A DNA stretch of 64,000 nucleotides from Allodiplogaster sudhausi (taxonomy: Eukaryota > Nematoda > Chromadorea > Rhabditida > Diplogasteridae), in NCBI GenBank assembly GCA_945643635.1, contig CALZFC010000249.1, positions 844,501-908,500 on the forward strand, read 5' to 3'. The notes under the pieces were generated by a model. The model was given only the letters and a program-made list of their open reading frames with translations, was not told where the DNA came from and searched no databases. Shown here one piece after another: positions 1-12,079 of this stretch (positions are counted from its first letter, which is position 1; each line of letters begins with the position of its first letter). The position numbers and the translations under genes were made by a program.

Positions 1-868
1 GAAAACGAAGCTCACCATCACCATCACCACGGCGACCACGATGAATACTTTCTGGTAGTGTTCGCTGAAAAAAAGAAAGAATGACATTTACTATTACATA
101 TGTTGATAATATTTTTAGTTGTTGTCTTACTATAAAGTAGTCTGGAGGACGAGCGTTTTGTGGCTGGAAGAAGTTGTCGCCTGCCAATATTAAACTTTTC
201 AACACAAACAAATATTGTTGAAATTATCGATAATCAGTTTTCTCTGTTATTTTCGAATGAGTGGGATAATTGATTGTCGAGTTCACCATTCGACCTCGGT
301 CTTGAAGGTCGAGTCGGTCAACTTCGGGCTTGTCGTGGGAGTCTTGGTGGTCGTCTGAAGGAATGAAGGTTTTCTTATAACACTCTCATAGATTTTTTAA
401 AAGCAATTAGAGGGCATTTTTCAGTTATGTATGAATGCTTCAATGCAGTTTATATGCACCGAGGTGAACGAGGTGGCGTTATCCGACGGTTCTTCGCTTG
501 TTGTGGAATTGGTCGGGGCGTTGGAGGGGCCAATGGACGTTGAGCGGTCTGAGCATCGCAGGGAGATGACCGACTGAAAGTAATGTCTGTTTCAAATCTT
601 TCTGAATTTTTCAGTTTTCGGTTTCGGAAAATGAATATGTTGTACCTTGGTGAACGTGTAGTTTGCCGAAGGCGGCGCGCTGGTTGTGGAAGCGGCTGTG
701 GTGGATTTGGCAGAGGTGGTAGTGGTCACTTCAGGGGTCGAAATAATAGTCGAAAGAGGAGTCGAAGTTGTAGTCGAAGGAGTGGTCGGAGTTGTGGTCG
801 GACTTGTGGGACTTGGCTGGACCGTTAATACAACCGCGGCCGCAAGAACTGCGACAATGAAAGCCTAA
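1..868 (-). CDS. Thr/Ser-rich mucin-like membrane protein, 3' part (partial)
   Basis: On the minus strand five exons join in one frame through GT/AG introns: about 644-868, 445-561, 275-360, 137-175 and 1-51. The first begins with a hydrophobic run (AFIVAVLAAAVVL), a likely signal peptide. A stretch dominated by Thr, Ser and Pro follows (TSPTTTPTTPSTTTSTPLS), as in O-glycosylated secreted or surface proteins, with several N-x-S/T sites (NYT, NST, NAT). The last visible exon reads YEHYQKVFIVVAVVMVMV, a probable transmembrane segment, so this looks like a type I surface protein running off the window. The start codon is not certain; the exon at 868 opens at an acceptor and the initiator must lie upstream around 900-1095. 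No family was recognised. A secreted mucin with a different C-terminus is the main alternative. Confidence 0.55.
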
Positions 869-1530
869 ATTCAAATGTTAATCAATTAATTTTTAAATTT
901 GTGTTAGTCTTGCAGCTGGGGAATATTGGAGTTGGAGAAATTATAAGTGATATAATATATCCGTTTCTCACAATGCCGACGACGAGGGAGGGGCGAAGGC
1001 AAGCCGTGGAAGAAGCAGAAGAAAGGCGCGGGCGGCGGCAGCGGCGGAGGCGAGGAGAGCGAACCATCTTCCAGCCGGAATCGGAGCAGAAATGACACGG
1101 AAAGGGGCGCAGCTGCTTCTTTTATATCAACTATTTTGTGTACTTTCGGAGAGAAATTAGCAAAACAAATGTTTTTACGTGCAATTATTGCGAAACTGAT
1201 GCTGAAATTTCGTGACATTTTGAAAGTACATGTATTCAAGAATTTTTTAAAGCTCCATTTTTATTACGCTTCAAAGTAATTCCTCCAAAGAGGTCAGGAA
1301 AGTTGCACTTAGAACGTTTTCGGACAGGAACTGGAGAAACCTCCACCAAGATTAAGTGCGAAGCCAACTTTCACTTGATATATTGTAATTTGTATGTAAA
1401 TCATATTTAATATTATAATTGCAAGAATATTTTTGCGTATTAAAAAACCATGGCTTGAACTGAAGAGGTCTGAAACAGAAAATTTGAATGTTTCCCCTCA
1501 GAAGTACATTTTTGCATGCTAAAATGGGAG

Positions 1531-1538
1531 TATAAAAG
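1531..1538 (+). promoter_or_regulatory. TATA box of the MSP copy
   Basis: TATAAAAG lies 51 bases upstream of the MSP start codon, in a position suited to a short-leader sperm gene. Confidence 0.55.
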
Positions 1539-1588
1539 AGGCTCGGTCTTTCCGAAGCCCCACTTTCTGCCTCTGCCGCTTTCCCGAT

Positions 1589-2132
1589 ATGGCCCAATCC
1601 GTTCCTCCAGGCGACATCGCCACTCAGCCCAACTCCAAGATCGTCTTCAACGCGCCCTACGACGACAAGCACACCTACCACATCAAGGTTGACCTTCCTG
1701 TGCTGATCCCTTTTATTCTAAAACAACATCCTTTTTCAATGTGATTAACAGCTCTGCCCGTCGCATCGGCTGGGCCTTCAAGACCACGAACATGAAGCGT
1801 CTCGGCGTCGACCCTCACAGCGGTGTCCTCGACCCCAAGGAACCCGTCCTAGTCGCTGTCTCCTGCGAGGCCTTCGCCTATGGCCAGGTGCGGGAGGATT
1901 TCGTTGTCTGTCGCAAACTAGTGTTCCTTTAAAGTGGCTTTCAGTTGTAGCTCATAGTGCCTTTTTTTTAAAGATTATAAAACAAATATTCCAGGAGGAC
2001 ACGAACAACGACCGCATCACCATCGAGTGGACCAACACTCCGGACGGCGCCGCCAAGCAGTTCCGCCGCGAGTGGTTCTAGGGCGACGGCATGGTCCGCC
2101 GCAAGAATCTCCCCATCGAGTACAACCCCTGA
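1589..2132 (+). pseudogene. Major sperm protein (MSP) pseudogene
   Basis: Three blocks (1589-1687, 1741-1887, 1995-2132) encode a near-complete MSP of about 127 residues, beginning [19 protein letters not shown] and ending NLPIEYNP. MSP is the nematode sperm cytoskeletal protein that polymerises to drive pseudopod crawling and also signals to oocytes. A TATAAAAG box lies at 1531-1538 and AATAAA at 2190. Two lesions are visible. The first intron should end in AG directly before 1741, but the bases at 1739-1740 are AT. Codon 2079-2081 is TAG where MSP normally has Gln after the REWF motif. The next AG (1750-1751) would shift the frame. The rest of the frame, including the C-terminus, is preserved, so decay is recent. 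A sequencing error could explain one lesion but hardly both. Confidence 0.85.
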
Positions 2133-2199
2133 GGGGATTTCAGGACCCTTCAATCCATCACCCGCTCTTCTTCCCTCCTATTTAAATCAAATAAAGATA

Positions 2200-3160
2200 T
2201 GTTTGAAGAGTAAGCGTTAAATAATGGATTAATGAAAATTGCTTGTGTCGAGTTTCTACTATTTGAAAAGGTAGAAAAAGTACATGTATAAGGAATTTTG
2301 GAAATCTTTACCTTCTCAGAAATTGAGATCCAAATCATATTGTATTTTTTTTGTATTTCCCTAAACACTATTCAATTGCCCATCCACGCTTCAAGCTTAT
2401 ATATTTTCTCTCCACTTTCCCGTTCTCTTCCTCTTCGAGGATATCGGATATGGACGCGACCAAGCGTAGCTAACACGCATTGACATCCCAGTAGTGGGAA
2501 CGATTTGCGAGTAAAAATAGAAAAGTGAAGTTGAGCTGGATTCGCGGCCTGGAAAATTTGTTCAGGATTATATTTTTTCCGTAACATCAGCTTGTCGATA
2601 TTTCATAACGTACCAAAACAATAGGCTGAGAGTGCAAAGTTTCTAGAAAACAAAAAAAATTGGTTGACTAATATATTTTGCTTGCCTAAATATTGCGAAA
2701 TCATACGAAAATAAGATCAATCGTGCAAAATTTCCATCTTCAATCGAATCAGCCGATCATATTTATTACTACAGCTAATAATGAAAAACTGATCTTTTGA
2801 TCTATTGGGAAATCTAAAAACTGAAATGAACTTTCCACTTTTTTTACATGCTATTAAAAAATTTTCTCCTTTATTCAATCTGCAATTCTGATTTAATTTT
2901 CTCAATAAAACTGCATTTGCTGATCTAGTGCTAAATCATGAAGCAAAAATGTACTTCTAAAGTCTTTTTTTAAATTATTTTGAACAAACGTATTTCTTCA
3001 CCTTCCAGTTCCACTTTCTCTTCATCATTTCCACTCGCATCGCCAGTGGCAGTCGGTCGGAGCAATAGCCACACTACTCGCCCACCAGTTCCAATCCACT
3101 CATTTTTCTCTGTCCCTCTCTCTTCCCCCTCTCTCTCTCACTCTCTCGCACCGTCTTCCC
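2200..3160. other. Intergenic, nothing recognised
   Basis: This is AT-rich sequence between the MSP copy and the next gene. I see no coding block with splice support. The last ~150 bases are a CT-rich tract typical of a nematode 5' leader. Confidence 0.4.
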
Positions 3161-3166
3161 TCCAGA

Positions 3167-5925
3167 ATGCTCAACATGTCCAAGCTGCCGGTCAGCGTTG
3201 ATCTCTCAAAGGTGTTTATCGATTTCTTAGATTACACAAAATGTATCGTTCTTTAAAAATATTGAACCAAAAAAAAAGATTTTCTTGTTACTTTGAAAAT
3301 TTGTCCAGGGCGATTGATCTTTTTCAGCTGATCTCCCTGCCGAACAGCAGCCGCTGGCGAGTTGCCGAATTCGAGCGAGTCGTCGATGGATCCATCCCGA
3401 TTCGGACCCGCCAAACGGTATTCGGAGATATCTTATTTCGACGAGCTACAATTCTTCCTTAATCAATATTCGTTCCCATTCTCCTGCTCCATTATCTCAC
3501 TACCAGAGAAAGCGGAGGATATCTGAGTGGGAATGGGCAAAAAAAAACCGGTTGCTCGAGACTTTTTTTTTATTCAATTTCGAGCTAACAAAGCAAAAGC
3601 AACCAAGCCGTGACATGTGGAAAGTGAAAAGTGAAGAGCAAAATTTTTTTTTCCATTTTTTAAACCTCTAGCGGTAGGTTCCTGCTTGTGTCTTAAAATG
3701 AGAGCTCGAGCCATTCTATCCATACGAGGGCGATAGATAATCGCTCGGAAAATGTCATGAGGAACGAGGGGAAAAGCAATAAAAGTCTGAAGTCCAGGTG
3801 CCAAACCTGTTACAGTGATCAAAGGGATGAGAAAACTTTGCACTATTCGAACCATTAGATTTTTGTATTTCGGAGAAAACATTTTTTTTTAACAATTTTA
3901 AAAAGTTAATTATCAAGCAAACATGTGCTCCAAGCAAAGGAGCAAAACATTTCTAAAGCGAATGGGCGGAGCTTAATTAATGGGTGGAGCCTAACTTAGG
4001 TATTCGCAAAGTCATTCTTCTCTGGAGGTGCCGCTGATGTGCGAGCTGCTCAAGGAGCACATTCGCGCGATCGAAGCGGCAAAGTACAAGCGGTCGGGAG
4101 AATGTGACATGGATTAGTGGGCGGGGCCTAGTGATTTAGTGGGCGGGGCCTAGTGACCTAGTGGGCGGGGCTGTTATTTAGTAGGCGGGGCTTGCTAGAC
4201 GGGTGGACGGTGCTTAGAACGGACCCTTATGAGTCATCGCTCTTTTCAGCCGCCCTCGCATCGTCGCCATCCCGTGTCCTCCGAAGCCGCCGTCCTTCCC
4301 TCCCGTCTACGTCGTGACCGCCACTGTCAGCAGCGACTTTAATAACGGAAAAAAGCCGAGATTTAATCTAAATATCACTATTTTCAGATCCATTACTCAA
4401 ATTGTCAATATTTGAATTGGTTTTGAAGTTGGAAAAAATAATGGGTAGAGCTTATTTGGTCGGGTAGGCAGAGTTTGGGACATTAAAATCAGCGATAGTT
4501 ATATCAAATTCAGTATATAAATCCCTCAACTTCAACCATATGTATATCTAATTGAGGCTCAGTCGACCCTGACGAAGGAGAAGCGGAGTGACGCTTTGCC
4601 GCTCCCAGCGCCGACCGCGATCGTGAAGAAGAAGGCGCGCTACGCGTCGCAGCCAGAGGTGGGAATGGGCCCAAAATTTTTGGGCCAGCCCGGCCCTGGG
4701 GGCCCAAAGTATCGGCCCGGCCCGGCCGGAAATTTCCGGGCCTTGTAATTTTGGGCCCGGCTCGGCCCGGCCCGTGGTCCCGTTTGAGCCCGATTTTCAA
4801 AATCAAAAAAAAAAAATTTTTTTCCAAAAAAATTTTTCTATGTTAATTGTTGGTTTCTTTTGGGTTTGCATGAGTTTACCAAAGTAAAAATATGTTTCCC
4901 CCACCCCTAAGTAAAATGCCACTATATAAACCAATTTCAAATACTTCCGAAAATTTCAAGTTTACGTTTTTACCTTCAATTTGCCTGGAATTTCTGACTT
5001 GAGGGCCCAATCGGGCCTACGGGCCGTCCCAACTTTTGTTGGGCCCGGCCCGGCCCGGCCCGGGGCCTTGGGAAATTTTGCCGGCCGGCCCTGAGGGCCG
5101 GCCGGGCCGGGCCGGGCCGGCCCATTCCCACCTCTGGTCGCAGCTGGACAGAACGTCAGAATTTAATTTTTCACGCCCAAACCGTTTTAAGAGTATAATG
5201 ATCATGCAAACATATGCTTCAAGCAATAGAGAGAAGAACAAGATGAAGTGGGCGTAACTAAAGCGAATGGGCGGAGCCTAACTTAGGTATTCGCAACGTC
5301 ACTCTTCTCTGCCGGTGCCGCTGCTGTGCGAGCAGCTCAAGGAGCACATCTGCGCGATCGAAGCGGCAAAGTACAAGCGGTCGGGAGAAAAAAATCTTTT
5401 TCAGTGGCACCTCGTGATCTAGTGGGCTATGCCTATTGATCTGGTAGGCGTGGCCTAGCGATCCGGTGAGCGGGACCAAGTGAGCCAGTGGGCGGGTCCT
5501 ATTGATCTAGTGGGCAGGGCCTTGCGCTCCGCTGGGTGGTGCATGCTGGAGTGGTGGGCGTGGCATAGAAGGGCACCTAATTCAATCATCACTACTTTCA
5601 GCCGCCCTCACCTCGTCGCCATCCCGCGCCCTTCGAATCCGCCGTCCTTCCCTCCCGTCTACGTCACGACCGCCACTGTCAGCAGCGACTTTGTTAACGG
5701 GAAAAAAACAGAGATTTAATCGATCGAATCCAAATATCACTATTTTCTTCTGCTTTTCTCGAATAGTGGGAGAAGCTTGTTGGACGGGTGGGCGGAGCTT
5801 GGGACATTAAAGAGCTTGGGACATTAAGGACAATATCCTCAATCCATTCAGAAGATGATCAGTGATTACCCCGAGATGCCTGCGATCTCCATGATTGAGG
5901 ACAAGGATGGCTGGAGCAACATCTA
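3167..5925 (+). CDS. Unrecognised multi-exon gene with duplicated exons and a MITE in one exon
   Basis: The first two exons are clear: 3167-3211 (MLNMSKLPVSVDLSK) and 3328-3417 (opens LISLPNSSRWRVAEFERVV), both with GT/AG borders. Downstream are two copies of an exon pair: about 4003-4100 and 5288-5390 (motif LKEHIRAIEAAKYKRSG or its LKEHICAIEAAKYKRSG variant), then about 4251-4366 and 5602-5703 (motif PPSFPPVYV). Between them is an exon opening STLTKEKRSDALPLP, split by a 483-bp transposon. The likely last exon, 5852-5925, ends DKDGWSNI and a stop. I do not recognise the family. Donors after the duplicated exons are weak, and the transposon adds stops, so the locus may be a mosaic of one working and one decaying copy. 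Confidence 0.45.
4110..4205 (+). repeat. GC-rich ~22-bp intronic tandem repeats (copy 1)
   Basis: Degenerate repeats of the type TAGTGGGCGGGGCCTAGTGA occur four to five times inside the intron of the first exon pair. A more diverged array occupies the matching intron of the second copy (5405-5560). Confidence 0.6.
4654..5136. mobile_element. Non-autonomous hAT-type MITE
   Basis: The 483-bp element starts CAGAGGTGGGAATGGGCC and ends with its inverse complement. It is flanked by identical 8-bp direct repeats GTCGCAGC (4646-4653 and 5137-5144). An 8-bp target duplication and CAGxGGTGGGAA-type ends are hAT hallmarks. Both termini are built from reiterated GGCCCGGCCC motifs, and the centre is AT-rich with no coding potential. 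It lies inside the exon whose frame otherwise runs YASQ into LDRT. Confidence 0.9.
5405..5560 (+). repeat. GC-rich ~22-bp intronic tandem repeats (copy 2)
   Basis: This is a diverged array of the GTGGGCGGGGCCTA-type unit, in the intron matching the array at 4110-4205. Confidence 0.5.
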
Positions 5926-6957
5926 GAGGAATCTCATCATTCATGGAATCACCGCCTCTCTCCTTCCTTCCTTCTCCCCTTTCTCTCTCGCTCTCTTCCT
6001 CTTCCAAATCCCCATCTCCACTCGCCTGACCACTTGAAGTCACCATTGTGTAAATATTCGTCAAATACAGAGCGCAACTCGAATGTCTTTTATCATCACA
6101 GATAAAATGGTCAGAAGACGAATGAGAAAAGGAATTACTAAGATTACTCGTGATAAGATTACACAATATGTCGATGTTATTATGTCACTGATGAATGTTA
6201 AAAAAACATATATACAACTCTAAAACGAAAAAAAAATGCATCTCTTGAACCTTCAATAAAAACTTCTTTGGATTTATTTATCGCTTTACAATGAAATCTT
6301 TAAAGCAAATATTCAGGATACTCTACTTGAAAATGGTAAAAAAACATTCTCATTCATCTGTGAGAGCACTTTTAGATGGCAGCGAGAAATAACCAGGGAT
6401 AATAATATTTAGAGAACAGACAAAATCACAAGTAACATGGCAAGAAGCTTTAAAAAAAAGTTAAGCGTTCGAATTGATATGATTAAAAGACCACAACATT
6501 TTTTTCAAATACAAGAAGTTCACTTAAATTATGATAAATGTGGGTAAAAGATGTTATTTGAAGGCTATTTGAAATGACCTATCCAACCGTGGGAAAAATT
6601 ATATCAAGGACTATAGATGAAAAAATGTCTACTTACCTATTTTCACAAGTAAAAAAGCTAATATTCGATGATGAAATGAAAGCCGGAACAATTTCACTGC
6701 CCTATTTTCCAATCCATCACTGGTAACAACGCCGACATTAGATTGATATACAAAGAGTAAGGAAGTTGATTTTCTGGCAGTACTTCTTCTCCCTTCTCTC
6801 CCCTCTACTCTTCGCTTTGTCTCTGGAAGTGTTTTAAGCAAATTGCGAACCAGTGGGTGGAGCCTAGTGGACGGGTGGGCGGGGCCAAAAATAAAAAAAA
6901 CATCACCTTCGCTATATCTCTGCTCCCCTGATATGCGGAAACTCTTCTATTAGCTTC
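5926..6957. other. Intergenic, 3' flank of the unrecognised gene
   Basis: An AATAAA signal occurs near 6255. A short copy of the GGGTGGAGCCTAGTGG-type repeat lies at 6850-6890. No coding region is supported. Confidence 0.4.
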
Positions 6958-7582
6958 TCAGGCGTAAATCCATGCGCCGCTACCGTATCCGCCCACTCTG
7001 GGTCTCGACGCGAAAATAGGCCCCTCGAAGCGGGCCAGAACAGAAAGTTGTCGTTGTGGAGAGGCGAAATTCCGAGCTGTGAAAAGGATTGTAGAAATTA
7101 CTGGAAGTAACAGAAAATTGCCGAAAAAAAATACATTCAAAAATATTAATTTGCATATTTCCTCTCCACATCATTTTACATTTCCGCGCAATTTCCTCCT
7201 TCATCTTTGTCAATATTTTGGCAGAAAGCTTTGAGCCAGGTTCATTTTCAGTTAACCATAAACTACTCTATAAAGAAAATGCAAAAGTAGGTAGATAAAA
7301 GAAAATATCCTTATTGTTAGGTAAAAAGTAATGGATTTTTTTTATTTATTTCATAAATGTAATGTATTTATTATAACTAAAGGAATTAACTAATTAAATT
7401 AATTCTGACCAATTTCGCCACGATCCCCGCGTAGACATCATCAAAGGGCAGCACGGCAACGTGCATGCTGCCAAAGAAGAAGCGAGAAGCTGAGTGACGG
7501 GAGAGGAGGACGGCACCCGCAGAGATGTACGGAGGGTAGCTGCGGAAGGGGTAGAGAGAGAGCGAGATCTGCAGAGAGAGAA

Positions 7583-7630
<48 letters not shown>

Positions 7631-10600
7631 AAGAGAAGATGAAGAGAAAGAGAGAGAGAGAAAGAGAGAGAGATAGAGAGAGAGAACAAGGAGAGAGATT
7701 AGAGAGAAAGAGAAGATGAAGAGAAAGAGAAGATGAAGAGAAAGAGAAGATGAAGAGAAAAAGAAGATGAAGAGAAAGGGAAGAGAGAGAGAGAGAGAAA
7801 TAGAGAGAGAGGAGAGAAAGAGAGGATGGAGAAACAGGGAAGAGTGAGAGAGAGAGAGGGAGAAGAAAGATTCTCTCTAAATCGCATGTATTGTGAGACA
7901 AAAGGCGCGAATTCAAAAGTGAGTTTTTGTCCCGTCAACAAAGTCATTCTAACCCGATGCTTATGAAATCGAAGCCGGAAAGGGGACGTGTCGAAGCGCC
8001 AGCCTTCGTAGAGTGGCTAAGAGAAAAAAAGAAACAATTTAAATTTTAAAAAAACCACCGATAAAACTTTCATTTTTGACATATTCGAGGAATAAAATAA
8101 ATATCGGAAGGCAATGGAAAATAATTAACAAAAAAAAAGTGATTAAAGACAAATTCCGCAACCTACTTCCTCCGGGTTTCGGCGCCGCAGTAACGCGACC
8201 AGATTCCATGGACTGAGCATGTAGTCGTCGTCGATGAGAAGAAGGAACTCGGTGGGCGTTGCTCCGTGGCAGCCACTTGCTGGACCCATGTGCCAGAGAA
8301 GAAGAGAGGCGGCCAGCTCGAAATATAAGATCTAACTAATTAAATTTTTTCAATTATTTATATTTGTGAAAAATACCCTACAGTTAAAATAAAATTATAA
8401 GTCATTTTATTCTTCAAGAGTTATATGTTGCACAACAAAACGTTTCTTTGAAATATACAAATAAAAATACTGGGACTTTTTTGTTTAAAAAACCACAGTA
8501 CACTTTGCAACACTGTTCGGAAAAAACCTTTATCGTATTCTTGGTGTAGACATCTTCGAAGGAATCGAAAACTGCCATGTCTCTAAAGAAGAAGAAAAGT
8601 GAAATGAAAGAGATAGTTTAACGATAGTCAGTGAACATTCGTGAAGAAAAACTATAACCAATGTCCAAAAAATTCTTGTATCATAGCCACTTTTTAGCGA
8701 ATGCTCTGAAGTTTAAAACACACTGTTTTTTACGGGTCTTCACAATCCAATAACAAAAGAGATCCCTCACAAGTGCAGTGTTTTATTTTTATTTTTTGAA
8801 ATGTAATTTTCAAGTTAACTTTAACTACTTAAATTCCCGTAAGAATTACTCGTATTTCTTCGCCTCGTCTACGATATCTGAGCTGCTGTTTCCACCGCCT
8901 GCCCGGGCTCCGAGCACGAACAGAGTCAGGATACTGTAGTCTGCTACCGTAGTCACGCGGGCCCATGTAGCGCGAATCGCGTTGCGATTCTGAGGAGAAA
9001 AAGAAAAAAGATCATGGAAAAGTGAGCTAAAGAAAAAAACATGGGGAAATTTGAAAGTAAATCTTATAGAAACTGCATACTAAGAATAAAGAGTAAAAAT
9101 ATTCCAGAGCCAGAATGTTATAGCAAACTAGTATAATAAATAAATGTAAAAAAATAGAAGAAAATAAAGCTGCGAAACAGCCAAACATAAAAAATAAAGC
9201 CCTGTTTCTCTCTCTCTCTTTCTCTCTCAAACCTCCACATTATCGAGTGCTGACTTGACAATAATCAGCACACGTTTGGCGTTCTTCTTGAATTCTTCGT
9301 CTGGACATCGCGGACGCACAAGCTCAGGCAGCAAGTCGTACCTGGAATCTCGTGAAAATAAATAAATAAAAATTAAATAAATGAACAAATCAACATATCT
9401 ATATGCATATATTATTTTTATTTCTCATTTTAATTCCCAAATATAGTTGTTGTATATCTGAAATAATATACGATATTTTCAGAAAAAAATACCCATCTTA
9501 TAAATTGTTAGTTACACTTTAAAATGCTACCTTTTGTATTGCATTTCAAGAGCATTTCAATCGTATCCAATTAAGCAAGCCGTTGTTACTAAAGGGATCC
9601 ACAACAGGGGGCCCCGCCAAATAGTCTCATAGCTTAAAATGGTGTGCTCAAAACCACGAGGAAGGATGAGTGAAGGGACGACGGACACAATTAATGTTAC
9701 ATATTCAAAATGTTCCATTTTGTGTCGTCGCTTACACTCGAACTATCGTTTTTTTTTAAATTTAACTATTAAGGATGACTTAAAATTACTCAAGACAGTT
9801 GGCTTTTAAGCGGTGATCTAACCATGCATTCGTCGCTGCGATAGTTGGAGCCTTGCCAGCGATCGCGAGTTCGGCCTGAAAGATTTCGATTTGCTCCGAA
9901 ACAACTAAAAAGACAGTTTTGCTAACAGCATACGGTAGTTAGTTCTTCTACAGTTGATTTCTCGGGAACTGCGAAATATTAAAAAAGAAAAAAAAATGGA
10001 AAGATCATCATTTTCATATATTTTTCGTCAAACAACCTTTAAAAATAATATTCTTCCGCAAAATTTGAAAAAAAAAATTCGAAGGATAAAAGCTTCGAAT
10101 ATTTTTTTTCACATTCTGCGGAAGAATATTATCGTGGCTACTTAACGCTAATTATATTATGTTTCCAGTTTTATACAGAGTTTACGATACATTGCAAAAG
10201 AATATCGCCATTACGTGAAACAAAAGCCACCAAAAAGAAGAAGAAAAATAAAATCGAGACTAACCGGTTGCAGAACGTTGACGTAAGGCGGCCACTCGAA
10301 ATAACTGAAGCTTCTCGCAAAGAGATGATCGCTAAGGCCTATAAAGAGCAAACAATTAGAAATGACAATATGTTTTTTTTTCTTATAAAAAAATCCCTGT
10401 GTGCGAAATATGAGCGCTTCAAATGAAATACCCATAAAACTCAAGCTATTGAGATATAGATATAAATATTTCTTTAAGATAATCATTACTCTTTACAACA
10501 TAAAATGTAATATTAAATGTGATAGAAGGCATCGAGAAAGCCACTTGCTTACCTGACGCGAATAACAAAACAACGATGGCCGCGGCGGAAACAGCGAGAA

Positions 10601-10655
10601 GTCGTCTACGTCGGCGACTGATGAACACGCGACTGCAAAGCGGGAAAAGTGGCAT
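6958..10655 (-). CDS. GT31-family (Galactosyl_T) glycosyltransferase
   Basis: About ten minus-strand exons read as a type II Golgi enzyme of the beta-1,3-galactosyltransferase family, which adds hexose in beta-1,3 linkage to glycoconjugates in the Golgi lumen. Exon 1 (10655-10553) gives a basic patch RRRRR then a signal anchor LLAVSAAAIVVLLFASG. Later exons show the family motifs in order: RVLIIVKSALDNVE, RNAIRATW and LFVLG (about 8860-8990), DMAVFDSFEDVY (about 8530-8590), the DxD metal site IDDDYMLSP (about 8230), YPPYISAGAVLLS and DDVYAGIVAKL (about 7400-7570), then LGISPLHNDN and a terminal stop at 6958-6960. Most junctions are in phase; the exon near 9812-9890 does not join exon 2 cleanly, so a small exon or an error may exist there. 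One intron contains a long GA/CT microsatellite. The donor substrate is not readable from sequence. Confidence 0.85.
7560..7870. repeat. GA/CT microsatellite in a GT31 intron
   Basis: This is a long (GAGA)n tract with interspersed GAAGAT units, lying in the intron between the FHKHR and ISLSL exons. It makes spurious Ser/Leu-rich open frames on the minus strand. Confidence 0.9.
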
Positions 10656-10659
10656 TTAG

Positions 10660-11890
10660 AACTTAAAAATATGCCTTAAGTCCCAATTTAAGTGGAAAAA
10701 ACAGCTAAAATATGGTGAGAATCGGCATAGGAATGACGGAAATGGAAGTAGAGCTTCAAAACCCATTGAAGAAAAGAATTCAACCATAGTTAAGTCTAAA
10801 TTCATTATGAAAAGACGTCGAGGAAAATAGTATTAGAAAACTCAGCGATTTGGACAGCACTAGCGGCACAATCATGGATAAAAATTGTCATAAAAGAAAG
10901 AGAGAAAGAAAGGCACTGAACATAGGTCAAGATAAAAGTAAAACAAGCTTCGCTTCTGAAAAAAAAAACAACTTTTGTCGACTTCATACCTCATGACACG
11001 AAGTAGCGAAGAGGCCTGCAGCAGCCCTCTCCCTCGCTCTCCGCCGACCCGGAACTTACTGCTCAAAGAAACAGTTATAGAAAAAAAAAGCAAGAATGCA
11101 ATACAAAAAGAAAATATAACAACAATTAACCGGCGTAGTTTATTAGAGATTTGAATGCTCTTATTATATTGTTAGGTCGACGATTCTAAATTCTCGCCAT
11201 TATACTATCTCACGCACTAAAATTCAAACGAGCAAGTTTCATACTCCTTTTTTTCTCTTACCGTTACTCATTTTGCACGCCATTTCGGCTGATAATCTAA
11301 CACTTTCCATTCAAAGCGAAAGCCGAGAGTTCAACCAGAAGACGATAGACAATATAATACAAGAAAGTAGATAATAAGGCAATATCTTGCCAGGCTTTAT
11401 GCAGTTATAATATCATGGCGTTGTCGTTTGTCTCCTGACTCGAGTTTTAAATATCCCTAGGAAATTTAAAACTCACTATTCTTACTATCGGTGTGAAACA
11501 TTGCAAGAAAAGAAAATTTATCAGATTGCCAAGGAAAGCGTCTGAGAGAAGAAAATGCGAGCCATTCATCCTTTCCTTCCTTTCCGTCCACAATTGACCA
11601 CCGTGCAGTGATTCTGAATCAACAGCCAGTTCCAGCTCCCTTCCCTCACAATCAGAGAATAGAATGCGTTGTCTTCCTTCTTACAGGCACAATTAAAAGG
11701 AGCATTTAAGAGCAAGATTTACATACTTCTGGCAATTTGAGTCTTTGTTTCTAAAAATCGTTCATAATTGTTTGCTGGAGATATGTTTAATTACCAGTTT
11801 GAGGCTAATACATACCAGTTTGAGGCTAATACAGATACGATTTTCTAGCTGTTCGACGCAGAAGCCAAAAACCTTTCCAAAAAGCCTCTC
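10660..11890. other. Intergenic between GT31 and kinase genes
   Basis: No coding block has splice support. A direct duplication of ACCAGTTTGAGGCTAATACA occurs at about 11795-11835. Confidence 0.4.
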
Positions 11891-12079
11891 CCTTTTTTTT
11901 ACTCTTTATTGTCATAGGTGTCCTGCGGGGAGAAAAATTCTTCTATCTTTCGAGTCTTTTATCTTTCAGAAGGCCCGGTCATTCTACGTCTCGCATTCTT
12001 GCCGCTTACTTCTGCAAAACAAAAGATGAGTAAAAATATAATTAAATTAAAAAGAAAAATTATCTATAAATTTCATGTA

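Larger units (their letters stand above)
3900..5810 (+). repeat. Tandem segmental duplication of an exon pair
   Basis: The segment around 3900-4450 is repeated around 5185-5810 in the same orientation, including intron sequence such as the run ending TAACTTAGGTATTCGCAA. Each copy carries the two exons described in the host gene. Coding differences are few. Confidence 0.7.

Noticed and set aside
4510..5257. Gly/Pro/Arg-rich frames
   Set aside because: Translation of the GGCCC-rich ends of the hAT MITE.
7386..7947. Long Ser/Leu-rich open frames on the minus strand
   Set aside because: They cross a GA/CT microsatellite; only the part at about 7394-7570 is a true GT31 exon.
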